A stretch of 64,000 nucleotides of DNA. It comes from JBCCOW01 sp039025855 (GTDB lineage Bacteria > Planctomycetota > Phycisphaerae > Phycisphaerales > Phycisphaeraceae). The stretch lies in contig JBCCNL010000009.1 of the NCBI GenBank assembly GCA_039025855.1, positions 1 through 64,000 of the forward strand, written 5' to 3'. Shown in pieces: positions 43,240 through 50,992 of this stretch. The first letter of the stretch is position 1. Every line of letters starts with the position of its first letter. The translations under genes were made by a program, and so were the position numbers. Under the pieces are notes generated by a model. It saw only the letters and a list, made by a program, of their open reading frames with translations, did not search any database and was not told the origin of the DNA.

Positions 43240-44358
43240 ATGACGGCAGGCAGGACACATCGGCGGGGCTGGAGGCGGTGGACGGGCGTCGGGCTGGGCG
43301 TCCTCACCCTCGCTGGGCTGACCACAACGCCGGCCTCTGGGGCAGTCGGCCCCGGCATGATGGTCCTCTCCACGCTCTCCCCCGGCGGCGCGGGCAACGG
43401 GGCGTTCCGTGCCGGCGTCTTCGGGCTCCAGAGCGATGCGCAACGCACCGGTGAAGACGTCGGCGTCACCGTCTTCGAGCTCGTCGGCTGGACACGGGCC
43501 TCTAGCAACCGCGGCAGCTCCCTCGGACGCGGACCCGCCTTGGGCCAGCCCGTGTCCGACGGCTTCGACCCATCGAACTGGACCGTCGGCGTCCTCACCA
43601 AACAGGTCTGGGCCAGCGGGGGCGACAACGCCGGCGTGCCAAGGCGCATCGTCGATCAGCAGGTCTCGGTCGGGGCCCGGCTCGGCGTGCTCGACCTCGA
43701 CAACTGGGGCCGATGGGACTGGGGCGCTACCGCCGGCTTCGGCTACGCCGGCGACACGCCGTACGCCGGCGGCGAAGCGTTCTACGGCACCGGCTCGCTC
43801 TGGGCCGGCACCCAAATCGACCCCGAGTCCGCCCTCTTCGTCTTCGTCGAATACAACGGCAACCGCACCATCTTCCCCGACGTGCCCCTGCCCGGATTCC
43901 TCTACCGCCGACAGCTCCGCGAGAACCTCGCCGTCTCCCTCGGCTTCCCCTTCGTCTCCGCCACCTGGACGCCCAACGACCGCTTTACCCTCCGCGCCCG
44001 TGTCGCCGTCTCCCTCGCCACCGACTTCGACGCCAGCTACCGCCTCGACGGCGGCTGGTCCGCCTTCGCCCGGTACTACACCGACAGCATCGCCGGCGAC
44101 ATCGACGGCGGCACCGACAACCGCCGCGTCTTCTTCGAGCAGCAACGCCTCGAACTCGGCATGCGACGACGCCTGAGCTTCAACAACCCCGCCGCCGCCA
44201 CCCAACCCGGACCCGGCAACGCCTGGGAGATCGAAGCCGCCGTCGGCTGGGCCTTCGACCTCGCCTATGACACCGGCTTCGACACCCGCGACCTCGCCGG
44301 CGTCGCCGACCTCGACGACGCCCTCTACCTCCGCATCGGGCTCAGCCACAGCTTCTAA
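43240..44358 (+). CDS. Outer-membrane beta-barrel-like protein
   Basis: A 372-residue exported protein. GGAG 8 nt before the ATG at 43240 sets the start, and the signal peptide runs to about residue 35 (GVGLGVLTLAGLTTTPASGA). The mature part is a run of alternating amphipathic strands (WDWGATAGFGYAG, ALFVFVEYNGN, LAVSLGFPFVSATW, RVAVSLATDFDASY). It ends LYLRIGLSHSF, with the C-terminal aromatic typical of outer-membrane barrels. No specific family is recognised; the strand count suggests a porin-like or assembly-type barrel. TAGGGT at 43145 could be its -10. Confidence 0.75.
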   Translation: MTAGRTHRRGWRRWTGVGLGVLTLAGLTTTPASGAVGPGMMVLSTLSPGGAGNGAFRAGVFGLQSDAQRTGEDVGVTVFELVGWTRASSNRGSSLGRGPALGQPVSDGFDPSNWTVGVLTKQVWASGGDNAGVPRRIVDQQVSVGARLGVLDLDNWGRWDWGATAGFGYAGDTPYAGGEAFYGTGSLWAGTQIDPESALFVFVEYNGNRTIFPDVPLPGFLYRRQLRENLAVSLGFPFVSATWTPNDRFTLRARVAVSLATDFDASYRLDGGWSAFARYYTDSIAGDIDGGTDNRRVFFEQQRLELGMRRRLSFNNPAAATQPGPGNAWEIEAAVGWAFDLAYDTGFDTRDLAGVADLDDALYLRIGLSHSF

Positions 44359-44411
44359 AACGCCCAGCCCGTTAGCATGCGTCCCGCTCGTACCCCGCAC
44401 CGGAGACCGCC

Positions 44412-45113
44412 ATGCTCGACCTCACCGCCGCCCCCGCCCACCCGCTGGTCTCGGTATCGGTCCTCTCCGCCGACTTCGGCGCCATGGCCAACGACTGCCG
44501 CGACGTCCTCGAACGCGGCGCCGACCTCCTCCACATCGACGTCATGGACGGCCACTTCGCCGGCAACCTCACCATGGGCCCCGATATGGTCAAAGGCATC
44601 CGCCGCCACGAGCCCGACGTGTTCCTCGATGTCCACCTCATGGTCGACCGCCCCGACCTCTTCGTCGAGCCCTTCGCCGACGCCGGCGCAAACCACATCA
44701 CGTTCCACCTCGAGGTCTGCGACCCCGTCCGCGCCCGGCACGTCGACGCCGACGCCCTCATCGAACGCATCCACGCCGCCGGCATGACCGCCGGCATGGC
44801 CATCAACCCCTTCACCACCCCCGACGGCCTCGCCCCCTACCTCGACCGACTCGCCATGACCCTCGTCATGAGCGTCCACCCCGGGAAGTCCGGCCAGAAG
44901 TTCCTCCCCTTCGTCCTCGACAAGACCCGCTGGCTCCACCAACACACCGGACCCGGCACCCGCATCGAGATGGACGGCGGCGTCGCCCCCGACACCTGTG
45001 ACGACGTGGCCGCCGCCGGATGCGACGTTATGGTCACCGCCTCGGCCCTCTTCGGCAGCTCCGACCGATCCGCCGTCCTGGATCGCCTCCACGCCGCAAA
45101 ACTCCCCGCCTGA
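44412..45113 (+). CDS. rpe: Ribulose-phosphate 3-epimerase
   Basis: A 233-residue pentose-phosphate/Calvin enzyme interconverting ribulose-5-phosphate and xylulose-5-phosphate. VSVLSADFGAM, LLHIDVMDGHFAGNLTMG, FLDVHLMVDRPD, MSVHPGKSGQKFLP and MDGGVAPDT are the expected motifs with metal-binding His and Asp residues. A CGGAG ribosome site lies 6 nt upstream. It stands between the barrel protein and tRNA-Gln. Confidence 0.97.
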   Translation: MLDLTAAPAHPLVSVSVLSADFGAMANDCRDVLERGADLLHIDVMDGHFAGNLTMGPDMVKGIRRHEPDVFLDVHLMVDRPDLFVEPFADAGANHITFHLEVCDPVRARHVDADALIERIHAAGMTAGMAINPFTTPDGLAPYLDRLAMTLVMSVHPGKSGQKFLPFVLDKTRWLHQHTGPGTRIEMDGGVAPDTCDDVAAAGCDVMVTASALFGSSDRSAVLDRLHAAKLPA

Positions 45114-45186
45114 CCGCTAAACTCAATCGCTGCGACCGCGAGCTTTCACGCCCTGCCCCCGGCGTCTATGATGCCCCGCTCACACC

Positions 45187-45258
45187 TGTCCCTTGGTGTA
45201 ATTGGTAGCACGACTGGTTCTGGTCCAGTTAGTCGGGGTTCAAGTCCCTGAGGGACAA
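45187..45258 (+). tRNA. tRNA-Gln (CTG)
   Basis: A 72-nt cloverleaf. The acceptor stem TGTCCCT pairs with AGGGACA, with discriminator A. The anticodon stem ACTGG/CCAGT encloses loop TTCTGGT, giving anticodon CTG. The T-arm is CGGGGTTCAAGTCCCTG. CCA is not encoded. Confidence 0.97.
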
Positions 45259-45318
45259 TCCAAACTTCCCACCAGGCCGCACTCACCCGTGCGGCCTGTT
45301 TCGTGGGTACCTCATGAA

Positions 45319-45343
45319 GCGAGCCGGGGCGTGTCGCCCCGGC
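45319..45343. repeat. Palindromic element, GCGAGCC class
   Basis: GCCGGGGCG and CGCCCCGGC (45323-45331 with 45335-45343) form a perfect 9-bp stem around TGT. Related copies are at 62673 and 27369. Confidence 0.7.
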
Positions 45344-45365
45344 CTCCCGCCGAACGCTGCGCCCG

Positions 45366-45371
45366 TACGAT
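45366..45371 (+). promoter_or_regulatory. Candidate -10 hexamer TACGAT
   Basis: TACGAT is 9 nt before the modA ATG; the same hexamer precedes the RND operon. Confidence 0.4.
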
Positions 45372-45380
45372 GGCCACAAC

Positions 45381-46208
45381 ATGCCGCTCGCCGCCCCACT
45401 GCCCGTGATCCTCTTGACGCTGGCCATCGCCTCACCCCTCACCGCCTGCAACCCCGCACCCTCCAGCAACAACACACCGCCCCCCCTCCTCCTCGCCGCG
45501 TCCAGCACCACCGACGCCATCGACGCCCTCCTCAGCGACCTCCTCACCGAACCCCTCGCCGTCAGCCACGCCGGCTCCAACACCCTCTCGACCCAGGTCC
45601 TCGCCGGCGTCGCCGCCGGCCGCGGCGGCGTCCTCCTCATCGCCGACCCCCGCTGGGCCGACGTCGTCGCCGACGCCGGCTGGGCCGCCGACCGCGTCGC
45701 GCTGCTCGCCAACTCCCTCGTCCTTATCACACCGGCTAACCCCGAAGCCCACGGTTTCCAACCGTGGGCCACCCCGCCCACCACGTCCGACCCCCGACCC
45801 CTCGCCCTCGCCGGCGAAGCCGTCCCCGCCGGCCGATACGCCGACCAGGCCCTCCAACACCCCACCCAACGAAGCGACCCCGCACTCACCCCCCTCCACA
45901 ACCGCCGCGTCATCCGCGGCCAGCACGCCCGCTCCGTCCTCGCCTACGTCGCCTCCGGCGAGGCCGCCGCCGGCGTCGTCTACGCCACCGACGCCCGCGC
46001 CACCGACGCCGTCCGCATCGCCCACCGCTTCCCGCCCCACACCCACGACCCCATCACCTACACCCTCGTTCTCCTCCGCCCCGCACCCCACCAACCCCCC
46101 ACCCCCCAAAGCCAACAGCTCTTCAACACCCTCCAATCCCCCGCCGCCCTCGACCGCTTCACCGCCCTCGGCTTCCGACCGCTCCCCCAATCGGAGCCGG
46201 CCCCATGA
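45381..46208 (+). CDS. modA: Molybdate-type ABC transporter substrate-binding lipoprotein
   Basis: A 275-residue ModA-like protein that would capture molybdate or tungstate in the periplasm. The lipobox LTAC places the lipidated Cys near residue 23. ModA landmarks include LLLAASSTTDAIDALL, SHAGSNTLSTQVLAGVAAG, DPRWADVVADAG, LLANSLVLITPAN and GEAAAGVVYATDA. A palindromic element encodes E-A-H-G-F-Q-P-W immediately after VLITPAN, inside the folded domain. Its stop overlaps the permease start by 4 bp. Confidence 0.9.
   Translation: MPLAAPLPVILLTLAIASPLTACNPAPSSNNTPPPLLLAASSTTDAIDALLSDLLTEPLAVSHAGSNTLSTQVLAGVAAGRGGVLLIADPRWADVVADAGWAADRVALLANSLVLITPANPEAHGFQPWATPPTTSDPRPLALAGEAVPAGRYADQALQHPTQRSDPALTPLHNRRVIRGQHARSVLAYVASGEAAAGVVYATDARATDAVRIAHRFPPHTHDPITYTLVLLRPAPHQPPTPQSQQLFNTLQSPAALDRFTALGFRPLPQSEPAP
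45744..45781. repeat. Palindromic element, GAAGCCCA class, intragenic
   Basis: CCCACGGTT and AACCGTGGG (45748-45756 with 45760-45768) pair perfectly around TCC. The first G of the element is codon position 1 of modA, a third reading frame compared with copies at 1923 and 16780. Confidence 0.85.
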
Positions 46209-46912
46209 TGTCCATCACCGAACCCGAGTGGCAGGCCATCACCCTCAGCCTCCGCGTCGCCGCCCTCGCCGTCGCCCTCAGCCTCCCCCTCGCCATCGCC
46301 GTCGGCTACTGGCTCGCCCACCGACGCTTCTGGGGCAAGGTCTTCGTCGAAACCCTCGTCAACCTCCCCCTCGTCCTCCCCCCCGTCGTCACCGGCTACC
46401 TCCTGCTCGTCCTCTTCGGCAGCCAAGGCGTCCTCGGCCGATTCCTCGACCACACCCTCGGCCTCCGCCTCGTCTTCGACTGGAAAGGCGCCGCCCTCGC
46501 CTCCGCCGTCGTCGGCTTCCCCCTCATGGTCCGCTCCATCCGGCTCGGCTTCGCCGCCGTCGACCCCCACCTCGAAAACGCCGCCAAAACCCTCGGCGCC
46601 CCGCCGCTCCGCGTCTTCTTCCGCGTCTCCCTCCCCCTCGCCTGGCCCGGCGTCCTCGCCGGTGCCGTCCTCGGCTTCGCCCGCTCCCTCGGCGAGTTCG
46701 GCGCCACCCTCATGATCGCCGGCTCCATCGCCGGCGAAACCCGGACCATCCCCCTCTTCGTCTACCACCTCCTCGAATCCCCCGACGGCCCCGCCGCCGC
46801 ACGACGCATCATCGTCCTCTCCATCCTCATCGCCGCCGCCGCACTCCTCCTCTCCGAACTCATCGAACGCAAAACCACCCGCCACCGCGACCCCCGATCC
46901 AGCCCCTCATAA
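46205..46912 (+). CDS. modB: Molybdate ABC transporter permease
   Basis: A 235-residue permease with five or six membrane helices. The coupling loop ENAAKTLGAPPLRVFFRVSLP matches the EAA motif, and NLPLVLPPVVTGYLLLVLFG is typical of ModB. It overlaps modA by 4 bp at ATGA. The frame is open far upstream because it shadows modA. No modC lies downstream: the next gene is convergent and overlaps by 6 bp. Confidence 0.94.
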   Translation: MMSITEPEWQAITLSLRVAALAVALSLPLAIAVGYWLAHRRFWGKVFVETLVNLPLVLPPVVTGYLLLVLFGSQGVLGRFLDHTLGLRLVFDWKGAALASAVVGFPLMVRSIRLGFAAVDPHLENAAKTLGAPPLRVFFRVSLPLAWPGVLAGAVLGFARSLGEFGATLMIAGSIAGETRTIPLFVYHLLESPDGPAAARRIIVLSILIAAAALLLSELIERKTTRHRDPRSSPS

Positions 46913-48028
46913 CGGCGCACGCATCACGTACCAGTTGTTCTGAATATCGTGCGGCAGCGTCTCGATCCGCAGGTCCTCAAACCCCGCGTCCTCCAACATC
47001 CGCACCGCCAACTGCTCCCCCCATACGGCGCCCAGCCCCGCGCCGCCCTGCGCCAGCGACACCGTCATGCAGTGCATCGCCGAGATCGTGTACAGGAACG
47101 GACACAGCGGGTGATCCAGGTTGCCCCCCACCCGGCTGTCCGCCCGCAGGTCCTGCATCAGGAACACGCCTCCCGGCTTCAGCGCCCGACGCACCACCCC
47201 CAACACCCCCGCCGGGTCACGCTGGTCGTGGATCACATCGAACCCCGTCACCAGATCAAACACCCCCTGGTCCTCAAGCGCCGACACATCATGCACCTCG
47301 AACGCCGCGTTGCGTAACCCCAAACGCTCCGCCTCTGCCCGCGCCACCCCAATCGCTTCGTCGCTCAAGTCGTAACCCACAAACCGGCTCGACGGGAACC
47401 GCGCCGCCAGCTCGCACACCGCTCGACCCGACCCACACCCGATGTCCAGCACCGTGATCCCCTCCGTCAGCCGATCCATCAGACCCGGCACCATCGGAAC
47501 GATGTGCTCCTCCAACCCCGCCACCACCGTCCCCGCCGACTCCTCCGCCATCACCGCGTGGAACCGGCTGAACCGCTCGTACCCCACACCCCCGCCTTCC
47601 CGGAACGCCTCCACCACCTCCGTCTCCACCTCCGCCAGCGTCGCGATCCACTGGAACAGCGCCGCCATCCCCTCGCCCTCCCGCGACAGCACCCCCCGGT
47701 GCGCACTTGGCAACCGGTACCGATCCGACGTCGGCCCCCCGATCGCCCCCTCCTCCACCGACTCCACCTCCACCACCCCACCCGTCGCCATCGCCCCCAA
47801 CCACTCCCGTACATACCGCTCCTCCAGCCCCGCCACACCCGCCAGCTCCGCCGACGTCACCCACCGATCCCCCCGCATCGCCTCAAACAACCCCGCCCGA
47901 TGCCCCACCGACAGCATCAACCCCAGCCCCGCCTCGTTGATCGTCCCCAGCAACCGATCCGCGAACCGCTCCGCCGCCGCATCTTCACCGTTCTCCATCG
48001 CCACCGACACTTGACACGCTGTACACAT
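46907..48028 (-). CDS. SAM-dependent methyltransferase with winged-helix N-domain
   Basis: A 373-residue class I methyltransferase. Motif I is VLDIGCGSGRAVCELAARFP, with the acidic ribose-binding residue in FVGYDLSDEA and motif IV-like FDLVTGFDVIHD. The N-terminal 150 residues contain a winged-helix dimerisation module (LFEAMRGDRWVTSAELAGVA). The start at 48028 has AGGAG 7 nt upstream; the frame from 48163 would cross the operator region. It is divergent from a TetR regulator, which probably controls it. The substrate is unknown. Confidence 0.9.
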   Translation of the reverse strand: MCTACQVSVAMENGEDAAAERFADRLLGTINEAGLGLMLSVGHRAGLFEAMRGDRWVTSAELAGVAGLEERYVREWLGAMATGGVVEVESVEEGAIGGPTSDRYRLPSAHRGVLSREGEGMAALFQWIATLAEVETEVVEAFREGGGVGYERFSRFHAVMAEESAGTVVAGLEEHIVPMVPGLMDRLTEGITVLDIGCGSGRAVCELAARFPSSRFVGYDLSDEAIGVARAEAERLGLRNAAFEVHDVSALEDQGVFDLVTGFDVIHDQRDPAGVLGVVRRALKPGGVFLMQDLRADSRVGGNLDHPLCPFLYTISAMHCMTVSLAQGGAGLGAVWGEQLAVRMLEDAGFEDLRIETLPHDIQNNWYVMRAPL

Positions 48029-48105
48029 CCGAAGTCTCCTTAACTGACCAGGGGCACCTCGCCCACGGGGGTCAAAGTGATACGGCCAAATACCCGCCGC
48101 GCGCC

Positions 48106-48142
48106 TTGACTCCGGGTCAACTTCCACTTGACTACAAGTCAA
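48106..48142. promoter_or_regulatory. Tandem TetR-type operators
   Basis: Two inverted repeats, TTGAC-TCCGG-GTCAA (48106-48120) and TTGAC-TACAA-GTCAA (48128-48142), share arms but not spacers. Their centres are 22 bp apart, about two helical turns. They lie between the methyltransferase and the TetR gene, 42 bp before the latter's ATG. A GTCAA half-site is also at 48071. Confidence 0.8.
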
Positions 48143-48183
48143 CCACCACGCCCCCCCTGCCAACCGTTACCCAAAGGACCACC

Positions 48184-48792
48184 ATGTCCGAACCCACCGC
48201 CCACCAACTCTTCGCCCCCCACGAACCCGTTACCACCACCCGCGAACGCATCATCGCCGCCGCCGTCGACCTCTTCGCCGAGGAAGGCTTCCACGCCGTC
48301 GGGCTCGACCGCATCATCCAAACCGTCGGTGTCACCAAAACCACCTTCTACAACCACTTCGCCTCCAAAGACGAACTCGCCATCGCCGCCATCCAAACCC
48401 TCGAACGCTGGGAGACCCACTCCTTCATGCAGCTCATCGAAAGCCTCTCCGACGGCTCGCCCCGCTCCACCATCCTCGCCTGCTTCGACGCCCTCGACCG
48501 CTGGTTCACCGACATCGACTACCGCCGATGCCTCTTCACCAACGCCTGCATCGAGTTCCCCAACCTCCACGACCCCGTCCACCAGGCCGGCGCCGAGCAC
48601 TTCGCCAACATCGTCACCTTCTTCCAGGAACACGCCGAGGCCGCAAACGCCGACGACCCCGAAGCCGTCGCCCATCAGCTCGAACTCCTTATCGCCGGCG
48701 CGATGACCATCCGCACCGCCACCGGCGACCCCCACACTGCCGCCCGCGCCCGACCCCTCGCCGAAGCCCTCCTCAACACCGCACTGCCCTGA
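48184..48792 (+). CDS. TetR-family regulator
   Basis: A 202-residue repressor. The HTH is at about residues 22-65 (RERIIAAAVDLFAEEGFHAV, then GVTKTTFYNHFASKDELAIA), followed by an all-helical ligand domain (LDRWFTDIDYRRCLFTNACI and on). The frame extends upstream to 48106, across the operators; the ATG at 48184, after CAAAGGACCACC, gives a normal N-terminus. It is divergent from the methyltransferase gene, with two matching operators between them, so it probably represses both. Confidence 0.93.
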   Translation: MSEPTAHQLFAPHEPVTTTRERIIAAAVDLFAEEGFHAVGLDRIIQTVGVTKTTFYNHFASKDELAIAAIQTLERWETHSFMQLIESLSDGSPRSTILACFDALDRWFTDIDYRRCLFTNACIEFPNLHDPVHQAGAEHFANIVTFFQEHAEAANADDPEAVAHQLELLIAGAMTIRTATGDPHTAARARPLAEALLNTALP

Positions 48793-48799
48793 AACCCCA

Positions 48800-50116
48800 C
48801 TACACCCACATCCCAAGCACCAGCCCCGCGTGACGCGCCCACACCTGCATCACCCGCCGAGCCTCCGGCGTCGGCAGCTCATTGCACCGACCCCGCGCCT
48901 GCACAATCCGACGACCCGCCACCACCACCTCCAGCGTCAACACCGGCTCCACGCCCCCCTCCGTCGTCCGCGTCATCGAATAAATCGCCGAGAACCCCCG
49001 CGCACACGAATCCGCATAGCTCGCCACGCAGTGACGCATCGCTCGACCCTCCGCCAACAGCTCCCGCGAATCGCACAACTCGCGCACCCGCCACAACACC
49101 TTCCGCCGACCCGTGCCCTCCACACGCGACAGCCCCGCGATCCCGCAAGGCTTCCACGACCGCGGCACGTGCTGCACCGACCCCCGCGCCAGCCGACCAT
49201 GCCACTGCCGAACCTGCCGCAGCAACGTCTCCGGTGACCGCCCCTGCATCGACAAGTTCGGCTGCGCCGGCCCCGGCTCCACCAACCGTCCCTCCACCAG
49301 CATCGCCGGCTGCGCGCGGTGCCGACGGTCATGCAGATAGTCCACGATCGGCCCAACCTGCGCCCGGTCCAGCATCGGGTGCGCAACAAAGAACCGCGCC
49401 ACCGTCAACCAGAACGCGTCCCGCCTGAAGTTCGTCCCCATCGGCGACTCCAGCAACACCGTCACCAACCGATCGTCCGCACCCATCGCCCGCAACTGCG
49501 CCCACCGCAGCGCCTGCAAGATCGTCAGCGTCGCCGGCGCCTCCTGCAGGAGGTGCGCCGCCCGCCGCGTCAGCTCCAACGGCAATCCAGGCGCTCCCCG
49601 CAGGCTCTTGCCCTGACCCAGCCGGATGTACCACCGCTGCTCAACCGCCGCCGACCGCTTCGACCGGTTGAACCACGCCGAACCAAAGCACGCCGGCACC
49701 GGGTATCGGCAAAACAGATGCGCCGCCAACGACGCAAACTGCCGCTCCACATTGTGCGTCCGCGGCACCCACCCCGCCGGCGACCGCACCCAGTGACGGT
49801 GCTGCACCGACAGCTGCCCCAGCCCATACAGATACGAGGCATCCGGCATCGGCCAACCCGCTCGCCGTTCCCCGCTCCGCTTCAGCAGCTTCGTCGACTG
49901 CACCGCCTCCCACAGCACCGCCACCGCCTCCACGCAACCGGGCGTCCGATGCTTCTCCGGCACCTCCTGCAGCAACAGCGACGACGCAAGCTCCCGCTTC
50001 TGTGCCGCCTTCTTCCGCTTCATCAACTCACGCAACCGCCGGTCGCGGTCGTCCTGACCCCGCTTCCGCTCCCAACGGCGAACCCGCTGGGCCTTGATAT
50101 CTCGCTCTACAGCCAT
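48800..50116 (-). CDS. PcfJ-like protein
   Basis: A 438-residue basic protein. The C-terminal 110 residues fit the PcfJ-like domain: LCDSRELLAEGRAMRHCVAS, YADSCARGFSAIYSM, VLTLEVVVAGRRIVQARGRC and NELPTPEARRVMQVWARHA. PcfJ is known from conjugative plasmids, but chromosomal copies occur in planctomycetes and other groups with no known role. The N-terminus is Arg/Lys-rich (RRWERKRGQDDRDRRLRELM), suggesting nucleic-acid binding. The ATG at 50116 has GAGG about 7 nt upstream. It converges with the TetR gene. Confidence 0.85.
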   Translation of the reverse strand: MAVERDIKAQRVRRWERKRGQDDRDRRLRELMKRKKAAQKRELASSLLLQEVPEKHRTPGCVEAVAVLWEAVQSTKLLKRSGERRAGWPMPDASYLYGLGQLSVQHRHWVRSPAGWVPRTHNVERQFASLAAHLFCRYPVPACFGSAWFNRSKRSAAVEQRWYIRLGQGKSLRGAPGLPLELTRRAAHLLQEAPATLTILQALRWAQLRAMGADDRLVTVLLESPMGTNFRRDAFWLTVARFFVAHPMLDRAQVGPIVDYLHDRRHRAQPAMLVEGRLVEPGPAQPNLSMQGRSPETLLRQVRQWHGRLARGSVQHVPRSWKPCGIAGLSRVEGTGRRKVLWRVRELCDSRELLAEGRAMRHCVASYADSCARGFSAIYSMTRTTEGGVEPVLTLEVVVAGRRIVQARGRCNELPTPEARRVMQVWARHAGLVLGMWV

Positions 50117-50467
50117 AGGACAACCTCCCCGCCACACACGGGGTAAACAAACCAAAGCAAAACCTTGCACCGCACACGCAGCCAATCCCAACGGGATCAG
50201 CCCGCGTGCCCAACGCAACGCCCGCACCGGTTCAGACCACGGCTACCCCGGAACGCCTCAGCTGTCGAAAAAACCGATCAGCCAGACCCAAGACCGCAAC
50301 CCGAACGCGCGGGCCCCACTGGGCTCCGTCGTGCGTTCAAACTCAATGGGCTAGGGGTCATGGCCAAACTCCAGACATCAAAAAAGGGAACAAGCCGCTA
50401 ACAACATATCAATCCACACGACCGCCACAACCCCAAACCTCCAACACCACGCCTAAAAAACCACGCG
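50117..50467. other. 350-bp gap between PcfJ-like gene and purE
   Basis: No supported gene. The PcfJ frame stays open for 37 codons upstream of 50116, but the translation is not convincing. On the minus strand GAACGC...GCGTTC (about 50302-50337) could form a weak hairpin. I see no RNA gene or clear terminator. Confidence 0.35.
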
Positions 50468-50971
50468 TCAATCCTCCAGTGACAACTCCACCCCCGTCGC
50501 CTTCGCCGCCTGCTCCGCCCGGAACGCCTCGACCTTCTCCCGCAGCCCATCATCCGTCGCCGCCAGGATCTGAACCGCCAGCAGCCCCGCGTTTGTCGCC
50601 CCCGCCTCCCCGATCGCCAGCGTCCCCACCGGCACCCCCGCCGGCATCTGCGCAATCGACAACAACGAATCCACCCCCGACAACGCCCGGCTCTTCACCG
50701 GCACCCCCAACACGGGCACCGTCGTCTGCGCCGCAATCATCCCCGGCAGGTGCGCCGCGCCCCCCGCCCCCGCAATGATCACCCGGTACCCCGCACCCGC
50801 CGCGTCCGCCGCAAACGCGTTCATCCGCTCCGGCGTCCTGTGAGCCGACACCACCTCTGCCATGTAGCCCACCCCGAAACGCTCCAACACCTCCGCCGCC
50901 TTCCGCATCGTCGGCCAGTCCGACGAGGACCCCATCACCACCGCAACCAGCGCGTTCGTTGTGTCTGCCAT
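50468..50971 (-). CDS. purE: N5-carboxyaminoimidazole ribonucleotide mutase
   Basis: A 167-residue class I PurE of de novo purine synthesis. GSSSDWPTMRKAAEVLERFG and SAHRTPERM are the substrate-binding loops, followed by IIAGAGGAAHLPGM and VPVLGVPVKS. The class I form needs PurK, which is not adjacent. It lies 21 bp downstream of pyk on the same strand but has its own TAGATT hexamer 6 nt before the ATG. Confidence 0.97.
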   Translation of the reverse strand: MADTTNALVAVVMGSSSDWPTMRKAAEVLERFGVGYMAEVVSAHRTPERMNAFAADAAGAGYRVIIAGAGGAAHLPGMIAAQTTVPVLGVPVKSRALSGVDSLLSIAQMPAGVPVGTLAIGEAGATNAGLLAVQILAATDDGLREKVEAFRAEQAAKATGVELSLED

Positions 50972-50977
50972 CCCCGC

Positions 50978-50983
50978 AATCTA
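50978..50983 (-). promoter_or_regulatory. Candidate -10 hexamer TAGATT
   Basis: TAGATT is 6 nt before the purE ATG, inside the 21-bp gap after pyk. Confidence 0.35.
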
Positions 50984-50992
50984 CCGCACCGC

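Noticed and set aside
50165..50467. A possible small RNA gene or leader peptide before the PcfJ-like gene
   Set aside because: Only a weak 6-bp stem and an unconvincing 37-codon extension; nothing matched a known RNA.
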